NCBI GenBank assembly: GCA_036245805.1
Contig: BTRK01000003.1
Coordinates: 21,541,292 to 21,605,291, forward strand
Direction of reading: 5' to 3'
DNA: 64,000 bases
Source: Pristionchus mayeri
Taxonomy: Eukaryota; Nematoda; Chromadorea; Rhabditida; Neodiplogasteridae
Shown here: positions 42,101 through 52,299 of the stretch, piece by piece
Numbering within the stretch: the stretch's first letter is position 1
How the letters are laid out: each line of letters starts with the position of its first letter
Translations under genes and position numbers: made by a program
The notes under the pieces: generated by a model
What the model saw: the letters and a program-made list of their open reading frames with translations, nothing else
What the model was told of the DNA's origin: nothing
Databases searched by the model: none

Positions 42101-43190
42101 AAGAAGAAGTCCTTCACCAAGTACGCCAGAAGTGGCAGGAAGATGGTGGGAAGAACGCCATCGAGGGAGACCTCAACAAGATGAAGAAGTACTTCTCTAG
42201 CATGCGCGGCATCGTCCACACTCAGGCAAGTTATTCAGTTATATTCTTTCTACCGCTGTATTTATATTTGGTTGCTAGATATTTATAGTATTTTATGGGT
42301 AGTATCCAGCATATCAATTCTAAACAAGAACTGAATGTAAACCCGTATTAAACTTCCCTTCTTTAGTCAGCTATGAGTGACGCGGCTACCCATTCTCCTG
42401 CTCCTGCCCTTCTCAAGCCGGCCGACGAGGTTCCTCACTACTCTCATCTCTGGAAACACTGAGAAAACGCCAAAGACTGCTGTTGCCAACACCGTAAGTC
42501 GCATTTGAACTAAATATGGAAAAAATATGCAAACCTGTTTTGGAAACCTTGTTCGAACCTTGCGCGCTCATCCCATTCCTGCTGCTCTGGAGCCCCCTCC
42601 AAAGGCCATTTTGTAATCACAAAAATACGCCGCTTGACTGTGTGCCCATTTGTCTCCCACTGTTTCGGAATTATCTGGCGTTCCTCTGTCCCGAAATCAC
42701 ACTCGTATTGATGCTCGCTCGTTCGCAGCGGTGACTGTGTCCACCATGGCTAACTGTGACTGACTTCATTTGTAGATCCTCATCAACCAGGTCTTCTCTC
42801 AGGATGATATGATCGGCACCATTGCTGTTACCCGCGGAAAGGGATTCAAGGGAGTCACTTCGAAATGGCATACCAAGAAGCTCCCTCGAAAGACCCGGTA
42901 TTTTTTCCCTTTCACACTGTAGCCAAATTACCTGTGATGCTTGCCAAAGGGGTTCATCAGTCTAAAGATATAACTTACCTTCTTTAGGTCTACTCCCGAT
43001 ACCATTAAACACTTTGTTACCCCGAACTGGGCTTCTGCAGTAGTGCCGCCAAAATGATAGGAATGAGCATAATGTTATCGCTGATAACACTCGTATCGGG
43101 CCTATCTTATAGTAATATTGCTATAGTTTCATCCTGGTTTTTGATGTGAATTCGTAGTCGTTCAGGTGCTTGTATCGGAGCTTGGCATCC
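42101..43190 (+). pseudogene. rpl-3: Ribosomal protein L3 fragments (three pieces)
   Basis: Piece 1 (42101-42225) encodes KKSFTKY followed by KWQEDGGKNAIEGDLNKMKK and ends at VHTQ before a GCAAGT donor. It has lost one base within 42127-42133 (TACGCCAGAAGTGG), which shifts the frame. Piece 2 (42776-42897) is an intact exon, [20 protein letters not shown] then [18 protein letters not shown], with a TGTAG acceptor. Piece 3 (43167-43190) keeps only ACIGAWHP. The order matches the family, but the exon between pieces 1 and 2 (containing MRLLPLRQKKAH in animals) and everything after ACIGAWHP are missing. With a frameshift and so little left, this cannot encode the large-subunit protein. The pieces lie inside the transposon and most simply are captured host DNA. 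Confidence 0.85.
42278..42520 (+). pseudogene. Broken first copy of the small MSDAATHS gene exon
   Basis: Direct duplicate of 43310-43560 (offset about 1033 bp), covering upstream sequence, the first coding exon (ATG at 42373) and the GTAAGT donor. Two bases are lost in CCTCAC(AC)TACTCTC, so the frame runs from MSDAATHSPAPALLKPADEV into a premature stop. It sits between RPL3 pieces 1 and 2. No copy of the second or third exon follows. The acceptor is also altered, CTTTAGTCAG in place of TTCTTCAG. Confidence 0.8.
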
Positions 43191-43309
43191 AAAAATGACG
43201 ATTATTTATAAGTTTGTGTTTTGGGCTAATTTAATGTGCTGACAACGATGGGCAAACTCATTTGTTAACCAGAGCCTTAGGCTGGCTCCAGTCTCTCTAT
43301 TTGATTGAT

Positions 43310-43560
43310 AGATATTCATAGTAGTTGATGGGTAGTATTCAGCTATATCCCTTCTAAACAAGAACTGAATGTAAACACGTATTAAACTTCCCTTCTTTCT
43401 TCAGCTATGAGTGACGCGGCTACCCATTCGCCTGCTCCTGCCCTTCTCAAGCCGGCCGACGAGGTTCCTCACACTACTCTCATCTCTGGAAATACTGAGA
43501 ACAGGCCGAAGACTGCTGTTGCCAACACCGTAAGTCGGATTTTGAACTAAATATAGAGAG
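43310..43560 (+). repeat. Second copy of the 0.25-kb direct duplication
   Basis: Matches 42278-42520, starting upstream of the ATG (AACAAGAACTGAATGTAAAC in both copies) and ending just after the first donor (TTTGAACTAAATAT). Differences are scattered substitutions plus the 2-bp loss in the other copy. Confidence 0.85.
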
Positions 43561-44086
43561 GTGCTCAAAATTCATTGGACTCCAGAGTGCCTTTTTGTCC
43601 CTAAAATTTGACGGTTATCGAGTTGTTACATTTTAAAAATGAGGATACTTTAATCGGTTCCCTTAAAACTTCGATTCTTTTTTTATAATCCCTGGTACGA
43701 GAATGATCTTATGATAGTTCAAAGTACGGACACAAAAAACCGCAAGACTTTTGCATCAACCTAATATGCAGACTGCCCTCCACTGCTCCTCCCCCTCCGA
43801 TTCCATGCTCTCTCCCGGCACAAGTAAACTGTTCGGGAAGAAGAGTAAGGTACGGTGCTACTCTCACTCGCTCTTTTGAGATTCAGTAAAAGTATAGTCT
43901 GCTTGCGAAAGCTTATTGATTCAGATTTTCTCTGCATCGGCTATCCTCCGATCGAAGCAACAAGCTGCGATTCCTCTCAATCTCAATGGCAGCCAATCAG
44001 ACAATGATGATAAGGCGTGGAATATTTATAAGTTAGCCTCCTCCCCTCCCGTGTATGTTTCCCCCATGAGTGATTCCCAAATATAG
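43407..44086 (+). CDS. Small 120-aa protein, three exons, unknown function
   Basis: Exons 43407-43529 (41 codons), 43772-43849 (26 codons) and 43925-44086 (53 codons plus TAG), all phase 0, with GTAAGT and GTACGG donors and TGCAG and TTCAG acceptors. A TTCTTCAG acceptor lies 2 bases before the ATG, suggesting trans-splicing. The protein starts MSDAATHSPAPALLKPADEV. The second exon encodes a Ser/Pro-rich run ending SPGTSKLFGKKSK, and the third has ILRSKQQ and an acidic SDNDDKAWNIY. No signal peptide, membrane segment or enzyme motif is visible; it looks disordered, with likely Ser-Pro phosphosites. I do not recognise the family. Being inside the transposon, it may be a captured host gene, and its first exon exists in a second, broken copy 1.03 kb upstream. 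Clean splice phases suggest it could still be expressed. Confidence 0.6.
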
Positions 44087-44376
44087 CTTCTCGTTGTCCC
44101 CAATTTACTTGCCAATACAATATTCACCAATCCTGTAGATTTCATTCTATATCGCATCGATAAAATTCGTCTGACAAAAAATGATCGGTACTAATTTCTT
44201 CTTCTAGTATTATACAATTTACAAATAAGTTATTAAAATGTACATACAAGGTCGGAATACAAGTAACAATATTGGTTTCGACGTGACCCGAGGTAAGAAA
44301 TGCATGGCTGGTCAATGGAAACTAACTGCAAAAACTGTTAGCAATGTCGACTGGGGGAATAGGATTGGAAGAAGGT

Positions 44377-44456
44377 TTACATCTGTTTGATGTCGAGCTG
44401 CTTGCGGACGAAGTTGCTGATGACGGCGAGCAACTCGCGCTTCACCTCGTCAGATC
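44377..44456 (-). CDS. Isolated terminal exon, unknown protein
   Basis: Read on the minus strand, TTCCTTCAG precedes 80 bp encoding SDEVKRELLAVISN then FVRKQLDIKQM and a TAA stop. The strong acceptor and amphipathic helical content look like a genuine last exon, but I cannot identify the upstream exons. It could end the transposon gene on the same strand, or be another captured gene fragment. Nothing else clear lies between 44457 and 46020, which is AT-rich. Confidence 0.4.
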
Positions 44457-46023
44457 CTGAAGGAAATAAAAATTTAACATTTAATAGTGAATTTATCATC
44501 GCTAATTCACCATTTTGATAGCTTACAATTAGGTACTCCCATTCAATTTCAATACCCAATAATAATCAATATTCGGAAAAAGAGACGCAGTTCTCTTGCT
44601 CAGAATTGACTCGAAATGGAAATGAGTATACCCTCTCAATGCCTGGATTGATTTTCCACTGTTTTTAAATACGTTTAATTGGCAATATGAATAAGAACTC
44701 GATATCAAATCCCGATATCTCCCAATATTTTCTCACGTTCCTTGATATAGGGTTAATTTGCATTGCAGAACCCCCGCTCGATGAGTATTAACTGAGTGGG
44801 AAATTCAAGGGGATGACATTGGGTAATATTGAGTATTTAATTGACATCCCTAGGTGGAATGCCACGTGCTCCCTTTCATTCCTCTTCATAGATATATCAC
44901 TAATAATATCATTCGAAATAAATTGAATTGAGCTTAAAGTTACCGGACAAGGATGAAACCCTGATCTCACCCTGATCTCGTCGCATGTACTGAGATCATG
45001 CAAAAGTGAGAGAGCGCGGGATTACGCTGATCATATCCGACTTTCCCTTGAGGCTATTATTGATTTTTTGTATTTTTGTATATTCATGCTCAACTAATTC
45101 AGCCATCGGCTAATCGATGGAGAACTAATCCCGTCCCATTCTCTTCCCCCACTCTCTTCAGTTACTTCGCTCTCTCACTCTCAATCTGTATCTACCGGTC
45201 GTCCAAGAATGAGTATTTAATCGGCGAACCTGGCCAGTCCCCGGCCAGTCCACGTTGACCCCACGTGGCCCCCCTTTACCCACTCCTTAGTGCTCAAGTC
45301 GAGTACGATAAAGTATGAGTGATGTCATCTATACTGTATACTACTGCACACCAGAAAATAACTGCAACATTCGTCGCCTCGCCTTTCATTACATTACTGG
45401 GGGTTCATTTACCATGTTGTTCAATGTCGACAAAAATATTCGAAGGAAGCATTAACCTTCTGATAAAAATCTTACAAGAGCAATGTCCATTTCATTCATT
45501 CACTTAACTCCCGTTTTTTTAGAAAATTGAGAACCAGAACAGTGAGGTATACCGGATGGATTAACAGCACCGGAAATTTGATAAAGCTTATAACTGGTCA
45601 AAACAAAAACAAACGAAACAAGACAATCGAATAAATCTAACAAATAATCATAACAAAAAATGGAAACGAGAACAACAAGTTAAACATGATATCCAATTAT
45701 TGATTGGTTGAGGGCATCACAGTGGAGAAGGGAAGAGTTGTGAAGCATCTGAATGAAATTGTTTTAGTGCGCCCACTTCAAGTGAGCAATTTATGAGTGG
45801 ATAAATGAATTAATAAAAAATCAATATGCGGATATTTTTCCTAACTTTGACCTAATCTAATCAAAACCATAAACGAAATTTATAATGTATGAACCTGCAT
45901 GACTCCTCGTCACTTCGGCACAGTTAGACTCCGAAAAAAGATCACCCTTCCAAACGATCTGAATACCAATTTATTTACAAGATAATTTTGATCAAAAGCT
46001 AGCAATATATGCAGGCCACTCAC
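44457..46023. other. AT-rich stretch inside the transposon, no gene seen
   Basis: Several short open frames on both strands lack splice context and recognisable motifs. A small GC-rich patch (45220-45290) repeats GGCCAGTCC and CCACGT. Confidence 0.4.
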
Positions 46024-49000
46024 CTAGTAGAATAATGACTCGATCAATTTGATGTCGTCAGATGATAGTTTTGCGTATGTTTTTTCCAATACATACAATC
46101 TTCCCCATGAAAGGGTTGGGTCACCAGAGGATGCATATGTGGAATGGAAAAATCTAGGAAACAAAAGTTGAACGTTGGGAGGTTGATAATGCGTTGATCA
46201 GTCGATATTACATATCATATTAGTACTTAGACTTAGTATTTCCAACAAACATCGTATCAATTATATGCTCACCTGTTGTTTTGAGAGATTTTCTTACGAA
46301 CTATGAGTTCTTCTTTCGACAAAGGAGACTTGCAAATGGCGCAATTCCTCTTCCTCACAATGGAATCGAGGTCTAAATTACTTTAATAATGGGTGTGCTA
46401 CATTTCACTATTACCTCGAAGAAGTACCACTTCTTGTTGATCGCCTCCTGGATGTTCCCGCACTATTCCATCAGAAATCGATCTTCTGTTCTCAGCATAG
46501 GGATGACTAGAAAATGAAATTTTGTTCAAAAACATTGAAAACAAAACAAGGACCAAGCTTACTCATTGACGATGGCCGACTGATCGACAGGGATATCCTG
46601 AATAATATATTTTTGAATGGTACGCCATCTGTAATGATCAAACCTCCATAACCGTAACTGGGCGGAGACATGTATGATCGTTCAACAAGAAAATGCTGTT
46701 GGAAGAAGACTCTAAACACTGATAAAATATATATACTTGAACAGGTAACCAACCAGAAACATCGTATTTAGTCCATCTTTCCGATGCTGTATCGAATACG
46801 AAAATAACGATATTTGCAATTTTTGAAAGCACTATGGCGTCATTTTCATCGTCGATGCTAGAAAGATATGTAAGTTAATAAAAAGATGGGCACTACAAAC
46901 TCAGAGCATATCGCTGCGTATTCTTCGGTTCTGATGGCAATAAAGTTTTAAATCTACAACTCATCAGCATCGCTAAGTACATATAAAAAACAAACCTCCC
47001 GTCTAATCATCACAGAATCCTCATGTACTCCTGTAATCCATTTGGCAACAGCAGCACAAAATGGATCTTCATCGTAGTTAACGTCTTCCACAAGTACCGG
47101 ATATTGGTCTACTTCGAACACACATATTTAATTGATGCGAGAGGCCGTCGAAATCCTTAATGGCGATTCCTTAATAATTGCTTAAGACTTAAAATATACG
47201 AACGGGGAGAGACTCCACATTGCTTGTGTATGTTTTCGCCATTCCTCAGATGGGTCTTGGAACTTAAATGTCACTTGAGGACCAGTCTCCGTTGATTCCA
47301 CCGAATCCTCGATCTGAAACTACGAGTGAAATGAGCGGAGCAAACATAATTAGAAATATGTAATAAACCTGATTCACCGGACCGATGGATGCATGTTCTT
47401 CCTCCTCAATCTGAGAAATGACATTTCGTTGCCATAGATAGTGAAAACATACCTGCTCATTCCATTCGTCTGCCAGAGAGACATTGACGGGAGAGGAAGC
47501 GTCTACTGTCACTTTTCCAGGATGAGGAATCCTACAGAAACCATTGATTTAAGGATTTTTACCAATAAAACCTTAATGCAAGCACTTCGGGCCGATCTTC
47601 TCCCCTTCTGCGCACGTTTCGCTTGAAACCAGGCTTGGTCCCTCCGGCTCCGACCACTTGCTTCGTCAGTCGAGACTTAGCCGCGGACGACTTTTTCACG
47701 TAAAACTCTTCCGTGCAAGATCCGGGAACGAGGGAGATAACCCGTAGTCTAAACGTTCCTTTAAATAATGTAAAGAACATTGATACCTGTGGACACAGAG
47801 TGATCTCATTTTGGAACACTCTATCGCAGTGCATCTCAGTTCTCCCTCGTCCAGGACAGTCAAACCGACTCTTAAAAAAATATTTAAAATATTGCACAAC
47901 TCTATTGCGACACTATTGTAATGTTAAGAACTCACAGACGACCTTCCGCATTGGAAAGGCGGTATCCTCTCTCAACGGGTTGAACATTCCACTCCAGCAT
48001 TTTTTTGTCAAGTGCGTATCGGTGTTCTCCACATGGAACTATAATCACTCTATGCACAATAAAGCGGTTGTAATGATACCTGGCCAGATCACTTCGGGTA
48101 GTTTGGAGACTTCCCTGGAGACAGACAATGAAGGGAATCGAGAGAGGTCGAGAGCGTCCATCGTTTCGTGATATCCACCACCAGATGGTGCCATTCGGAG
48201 CGAGCCAGCAACACCTTAGTGAGTAATTTAAGTAAAAGCTATTTTGTACATCCACATACTTTCTAATTGCTCGATGAGCAGGTTTATGGCCTGGTCCAGG
48301 GTTCTTCTCCTTCGTTCGAGGTAGCTTTTGAGCTGACGGTTGACATTTTCGATTCGATTCGAATCGGGAAAATGTGAAGCTACTCCGGCTTCCAGTCGAG
48401 AGCGAACTGACAAGCGTGCGAAGATCAGAAAAATTCGCTTGTCGATCCTGAAATAAAGATTGAGTAAAAAATCGATTTAGGGACATTGACAGACCACGCG
48501 AATGCTTCTTCACTCAGTTCTTCTTCTTCAAAAATTTCCCTCGCTTTCTCGGATGATATTTAAGGATCTTTAAATTAAAGATACCGAAATTGGAGAGCAT
48601 CGATTGTAAAGACGGTGACGTAGAATCCTTCAGCCAAATTATAAGTGACATCAATTTGGCCTACGCCTTTCTCATTCACTTTTGATGTGCTCACGTCTAT
48701 AGCATTTAATTAATTTTTGAATTTAAGGTGACATTACCTCCACCCTCTTCAAATATCGCATTCATTTTTTCAGCAATCGCATCTCTCCTAGCTTGAAGTG
48801 AAGCTTCAGGAACGAGATTTTCTCCTAGGATCTGCGACAATGTTTATACAAATTATATACTATGCAGTTCACCTCTGCAGTAGTGTTGCTTGATATGAAG
48901 AAGTGTGATCTCCCACGAAAAGTACGCTCAGAAAGAAATTGACCATCCATCTTCAACTCCTCGATCATCCCGAAGTCAACATGCTTCACCACTCCACGGT

Positions 49001-51784
49001 TTGAACGTCTTCGATCGATATTCCTCCCGACGTTATATACCTACAGAATATACAGTCTTGGCATTAACGAAAAAGTAAACCTGTTGAGGGCGTACACCGA
49101 GGTTACTCAATACAGGAAGAATCTGTCGAGCTGTTTTTCCTTCTTTGTACAATTTGACGATTTCATTTTTGGTCGTCTTCGTCATTCGACCCTTCAAAGT
49201 GCATATGGGATTGAGTATGAAAGTAAGTATACCTGGACAGGCCCTCTCACAATGCTGTCTTCCATCTTAGAAGTGTATGCTATGATCACATAGCCAACCG
49301 GAACTGAAGCATCCTCGCATCGGATGACCTTTAAAAATTATGTAACCGAAGGTTGGCTGTTTATAAACTTACGTGTTTAGTCAATCCTGGAACACGGGGA
49401 TGAACATATTTGGTTGAACGCAGCGTATAGGATCCACGACCGATGCATGTCACTTTGTCTTCTTCAAAATCACAATCGACCTTCCTGACTCTGCTACTCT
49501 CTGGAACACAAGTTGAATTGTACTCAACTAAATATGACCATATGATCACCCGTGGATCCCTCTTGCCAAGTCTTATCATAAGTGCTTACTTTTCCCGATC
49601 GTCCACGGAGACAAATTATCGGTAGATGTATCAGCTGATTCTCCGAGGCTTCCGACGCAGACTATGTATACACTTGTACCACATGTTATAGTCGGATCTC
49701 CGGGCACACAGTGCGAGATGCATTCATCGGGAAAACTGCAAAAACATAAAAAAAACAACAATTATTCTAGCCCTAAAACTCACTTCAGTGTCAGAAGGTT
49801 ACGGAGTGGTGCTTGTGTGAGAATGGACGAGCAATTCAGGAATGCAATACCGGACCGATCAGTCTGAAGCATGGATTAAAATTTTTACAATTGCATGTAA
49901 AAAATAGAAGTCCATCTTATGTGAACATGCACGCGCCTAGGTATCAAATATATCTGTGCGAGTGTTTTTGTGAACATACCATACGCAATAGATTGTTGCT
50001 TGGACCGCGGAAACACAACGGGAATCATAAAATACCTGAATTCTGAATTTGGTTACTCCGAGGTATACTTCATTGTGGTCGTCGTCGAAAGAAAAATTGC
50101 TTTCCCGAGAATCTGCATCTTTGTCTGCCCTCCATTCTGGGTAAAAATTGCTCATATCATCATATCAAAATAAAAATGGGAAAACCATTGCTACATTTTC
50201 AAAAGAGGGGAAAAGATATTTTTTAAAGGAAATGGGAGAAAGGAAGGCATGAAAACATCATCGTTTCAAAGCAATCACTCCGATTTTAAATGACCACTGT
50301 CATTTGTTCTGGCTAACATCTCGTTTTAACTCTTCCCGATTCAATATTTTAGGAATGGAAAAATATTCAGAACCTTTTCAAGAGAAAATAGAAAATTGGT
50401 ACGCACATGCGATTACTGCGTTGCGGATGTTTAAACATGCGCTGGTGAGCGCACTAAAAGTTTTAAAAATCAGATTCGCAAACAAGTGTAAAAACAGTAA
50501 CAGCTAGAAAGGAAAATACACTTACCGAAAGACTGCTCATCTAGCCTGAATCCACAGTAATCTTCACCCATTGAACTCGCCTGACTGTCCAAGGGATAAT
50601 TTAAGAAAGCACAATAATTGGAACGAAAAGTGGAATATGTCAATAGTAGCAACAAATTATCAACACGGAAATGTAAAGAACATGTATGGAGAGTTTCGAA
50701 ACGGAATCCTAAGTGGTATGTTCCATCATGCTTAGCAAGGGCTTTGTTCAAAGCTATATCACATCAACCAGATTAAAACCTCTAATCTGAGCTGACCTTT
50801 TGCATGGGCATCCAAAAAGTATGAATAAGGAGTAGTACACATTGAGTACCCGAACTAATTCAAACAAAAATTATTTTGAACAATTATATTTAGAAAGTTC
50901 TCTGAACATGTGAATTGAAACTGACCATGACGTAATCATCGTCCGCTCGCTCCTCTTCCATTATTCTCCAGTCTCCATCTTCTTTTCGCATTTTTTGATC
51001 ACTCTGAAAAGTAAATTCATAACTTAAATTAAGTAACACATGTTAACTTGATTATATCGAGAAAAGAAATGACTCAGAGAATGTAAAGCGAATCACAAAA
51101 AGCGTGTTCAATTATATATCACACTCGCAGTGAACTTGCTTCGGCTGATTTTTTAAAGACTGGAAAATATTTTTATAAACTTTAAGTTACAGCGTGCATT
51201 TATCGACTGACCCTTGAAGGACGTCCTCCTGCAGCGTCGTAATCCTGGACAAGACGCTCATCGAAACTGTCCATGTCCCTATCATCATAGACTCGCAACT
51301 ACTCTTCTCCCTGAAACAGAATCATTAAATACTATGGCTACATAACCTGAGAGAATTTATACAAGACCACTGAACCACGCGCGACACATAAGTGATAGTA
51401 GTTTGATTATCTAAGCTTTCCTCTTATCTAAATTTAGTTCAAGTTTTATAATCGCTTAGTAGTACCTCTCTGCTGTCGAATTTTCCCTTCTTCTCACGGC
51501 GAAAATTGTAGTCTTCGTCCCGGTAGTACAAATTGTCCAACTGCAAATAAATACTTATGTATTTTTGTGAACACTAGCAGTATACGTACTAGAATGTTTC
51601 GCTTCGAGACAAAGCTCGAGGGAGGAACTTGCAAGACCATTTACAATTTCATACTCAAGTTGACATCACAGAACAAAGCGAGCATAAATATCATATTCAT
51701 AGACGCTACACGCACCTTTCTCTTTGAATCCCCATTCCACCGTGGATAAGCTGGTTGGAGCACGCTGCGCGACGCGCGCCTCAT
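46024..51784 (-). CDS. MULE transposase-like gene, more than 20 exons
   Basis: On the minus strand from ATG at 51784 (MRRASRSVLQPAYPRWNGD) many exons with GT-AG borders can be read. Key ones: 49191-49081 encodes GRMTKTTKNEIVKLYKEGKT and then ARQILPVLSNLGVRPQQ, a helix-turn-helix-like segment of the kind found before the MULE catalytic domain. 48696-48585 contains QIDVTYNLAEGFYVTVFT, resembling the first-Asp strand of MULE DDE transposases. 48413-48260 reads EAGVASHFPDSNRIENVNRQ, like the later HFP...N region. Upstream exons form a long N-terminal part without a motif I can name; downstream exons reach a TAG at 46024. The frame between the first-Asp exon and the HFPDS exon needs a frameshift or an unusual splice: a second possible Asp (DRQA) is in another frame. 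The gene may therefore be decayed. Whether 46024-46870 belongs to it is uncertain. Confidence 0.5.
46500..46870 (-). other. DCP1/EVH1-like exons, possible captured fragment
   Basis: An exon near 46870-46755 reads IVLSKIANIVIFVFDTASER followed by WTKYDVSG. The pattern of a beta strand, then W-x-K-x-DV-x-G, resembles the EVH1 fold of decapping protein DCP1. Following sequence (SSNSIFLLNDHTCLRPV; GVPFKNILFRISLSI) could match the next DCP1 strands, but only by changing frame. Further minus exons encode a CAIC...C-like segment (RKRNCAICKSPLSKEELIVR) and a C-terminus, KLSSDDIKLIESLFY. This is either the C-terminal part of the transposase-like gene or a separate, partly broken gene. Confidence 0.3.
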
Positions 51785-51952
51785 TCTCAAATTATGAACG
51801 ATTGGTCATAAATCCCAACTGAAGAAATCGATAAGGAACAATATTATTGGAATAAATCGACCGCAAAGACAAATAAAAACAAGCTGCCGCGGTTGAATCA
51901 ACTCATGAACCGCAATTGTCAAAATTAAGAAAGTATAAATATTACGGTATGA

Positions 51953-52015
51953 ACCAAGGTGTATGTTTTTATATACCTAGGTGTAAGTGCACCTAGGTGT
52001 AATTAGCAATTCGCC
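51953..52015 (-). repeat. Right terminal inverted repeat
   Basis: Mirror of the left end. TACCTAGGTG at 51974 and CACCTAGGTG at 51990 correspond to the two outer palindromes of the left end with the same 16-bp spacing. The outermost bases (AATTAGCAATTCGCC) pair with the left GGGCAATTGCTAATT. Confidence 0.75.
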
Positions 52016-52024
52016 ATAAATATT
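52016..52024. repeat. Right target-site duplication ATAAATATT
   Basis: Identical to 41765-41773 and in the same orientation, immediately outside the right inverted end. Confidence 0.75.
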
Positions 52025-52154
52025 CGCCGCGTGTAATAAATAATACAAAAAATCTAAAATATGTGAATAACATCAGTTAACGATGTCAAGTGGATTACGG
52101 TAGGACGTTACTATCTCCCGGTGAAGTCGATTTACGGAATTTTTGTTTCGCTGC

Positions 52155-52168
52155 TCGAGCATGCTCGA
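52155..52168. promoter_or_regulatory. Perfect 14-bp palindrome upstream of PI4KA
   Basis: TCGAGCATGCTCGA is its own reverse complement. It lies 145 bp before the PI4KA start codon, between the transposon end and the trans-splice acceptor, so it could be a dimeric factor site. Function is inferred from position only. Confidence 0.35.
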
Positions 52169-52236
52169 TTTTGTTTATTTTTGTTTATTGCCTGCCATTG
52201 TTTCTTTCGCTTGGTCGTACTCTATTCTTACTTGTT

Positions 52237-52246
52237 CATCTTACAG
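52237..52246 (+). promoter_or_regulatory. Likely trans-splice acceptor of PI4KA
   Basis: TCATCTTACAG, after a T-rich stretch, precedes a 53-base segment ending in CATCACA before the ATG at 52300. This fits a spliced-leader acceptor or a 5'-UTR intron end. Confidence 0.55.
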
Positions 52247-52299
52247 ATCGTATGAGAGTGCTCAGTGTGGAGCAGTAACCAGCATCTCCTCCCATCACA

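Larger units (their letters stand above)
41774..52015. mobile_element. Putative gene-capturing Mutator-like element (MULE), 10.2 kb
   Basis: The ends form an imperfect inverted repeat: the left starts GGGCAATTGCTAATTGCACC and the right, read inward on the other strand, GGCGAATTGCTAATTACACC, with similarity for about 60-70 bp. An exact 9-bp direct repeat flanks both ends. Inside, a minus-strand gene (51784 to about 46024) carries helix-turn-helix and DDE-domain signatures like those of MULE transposases. The left half holds broken ribosomal protein L3 exons and two copies of a small host-like gene. Together these match an autonomous or formerly autonomous MULE that has acquired gene fragments (a Pack-MULE in plants). 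Seen directly: ends, direct repeat, fragments. Inferred: that they form one mobile unit. The alternative is two separate short palindromic elements that happen to be flanked by the same AT-rich 9-mer. Confidence 0.72.

Noticed and set aside
42776..42897. Functional rpl-3 gene in this window
   Set aside because: Only three pieces remain, with a frameshift, missing internal exons and no C-terminal half.
47932..48513. 193-codon unspliced minus-strand frame as a stand-alone gene
   Set aside because: Part of it runs in a frame without protein-like content, while the alternative frame over 48260-48413 gives a transposase-like segment; it is better treated as exons of the larger gene.
41774..52015. 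Maverick/Polinton or other virus-like element
   Set aside because: No polymerase, integrase, capsid or packaging ATPase signature is seen, and the 9-bp duplication differs from the 5-6 bp of Mavericks.
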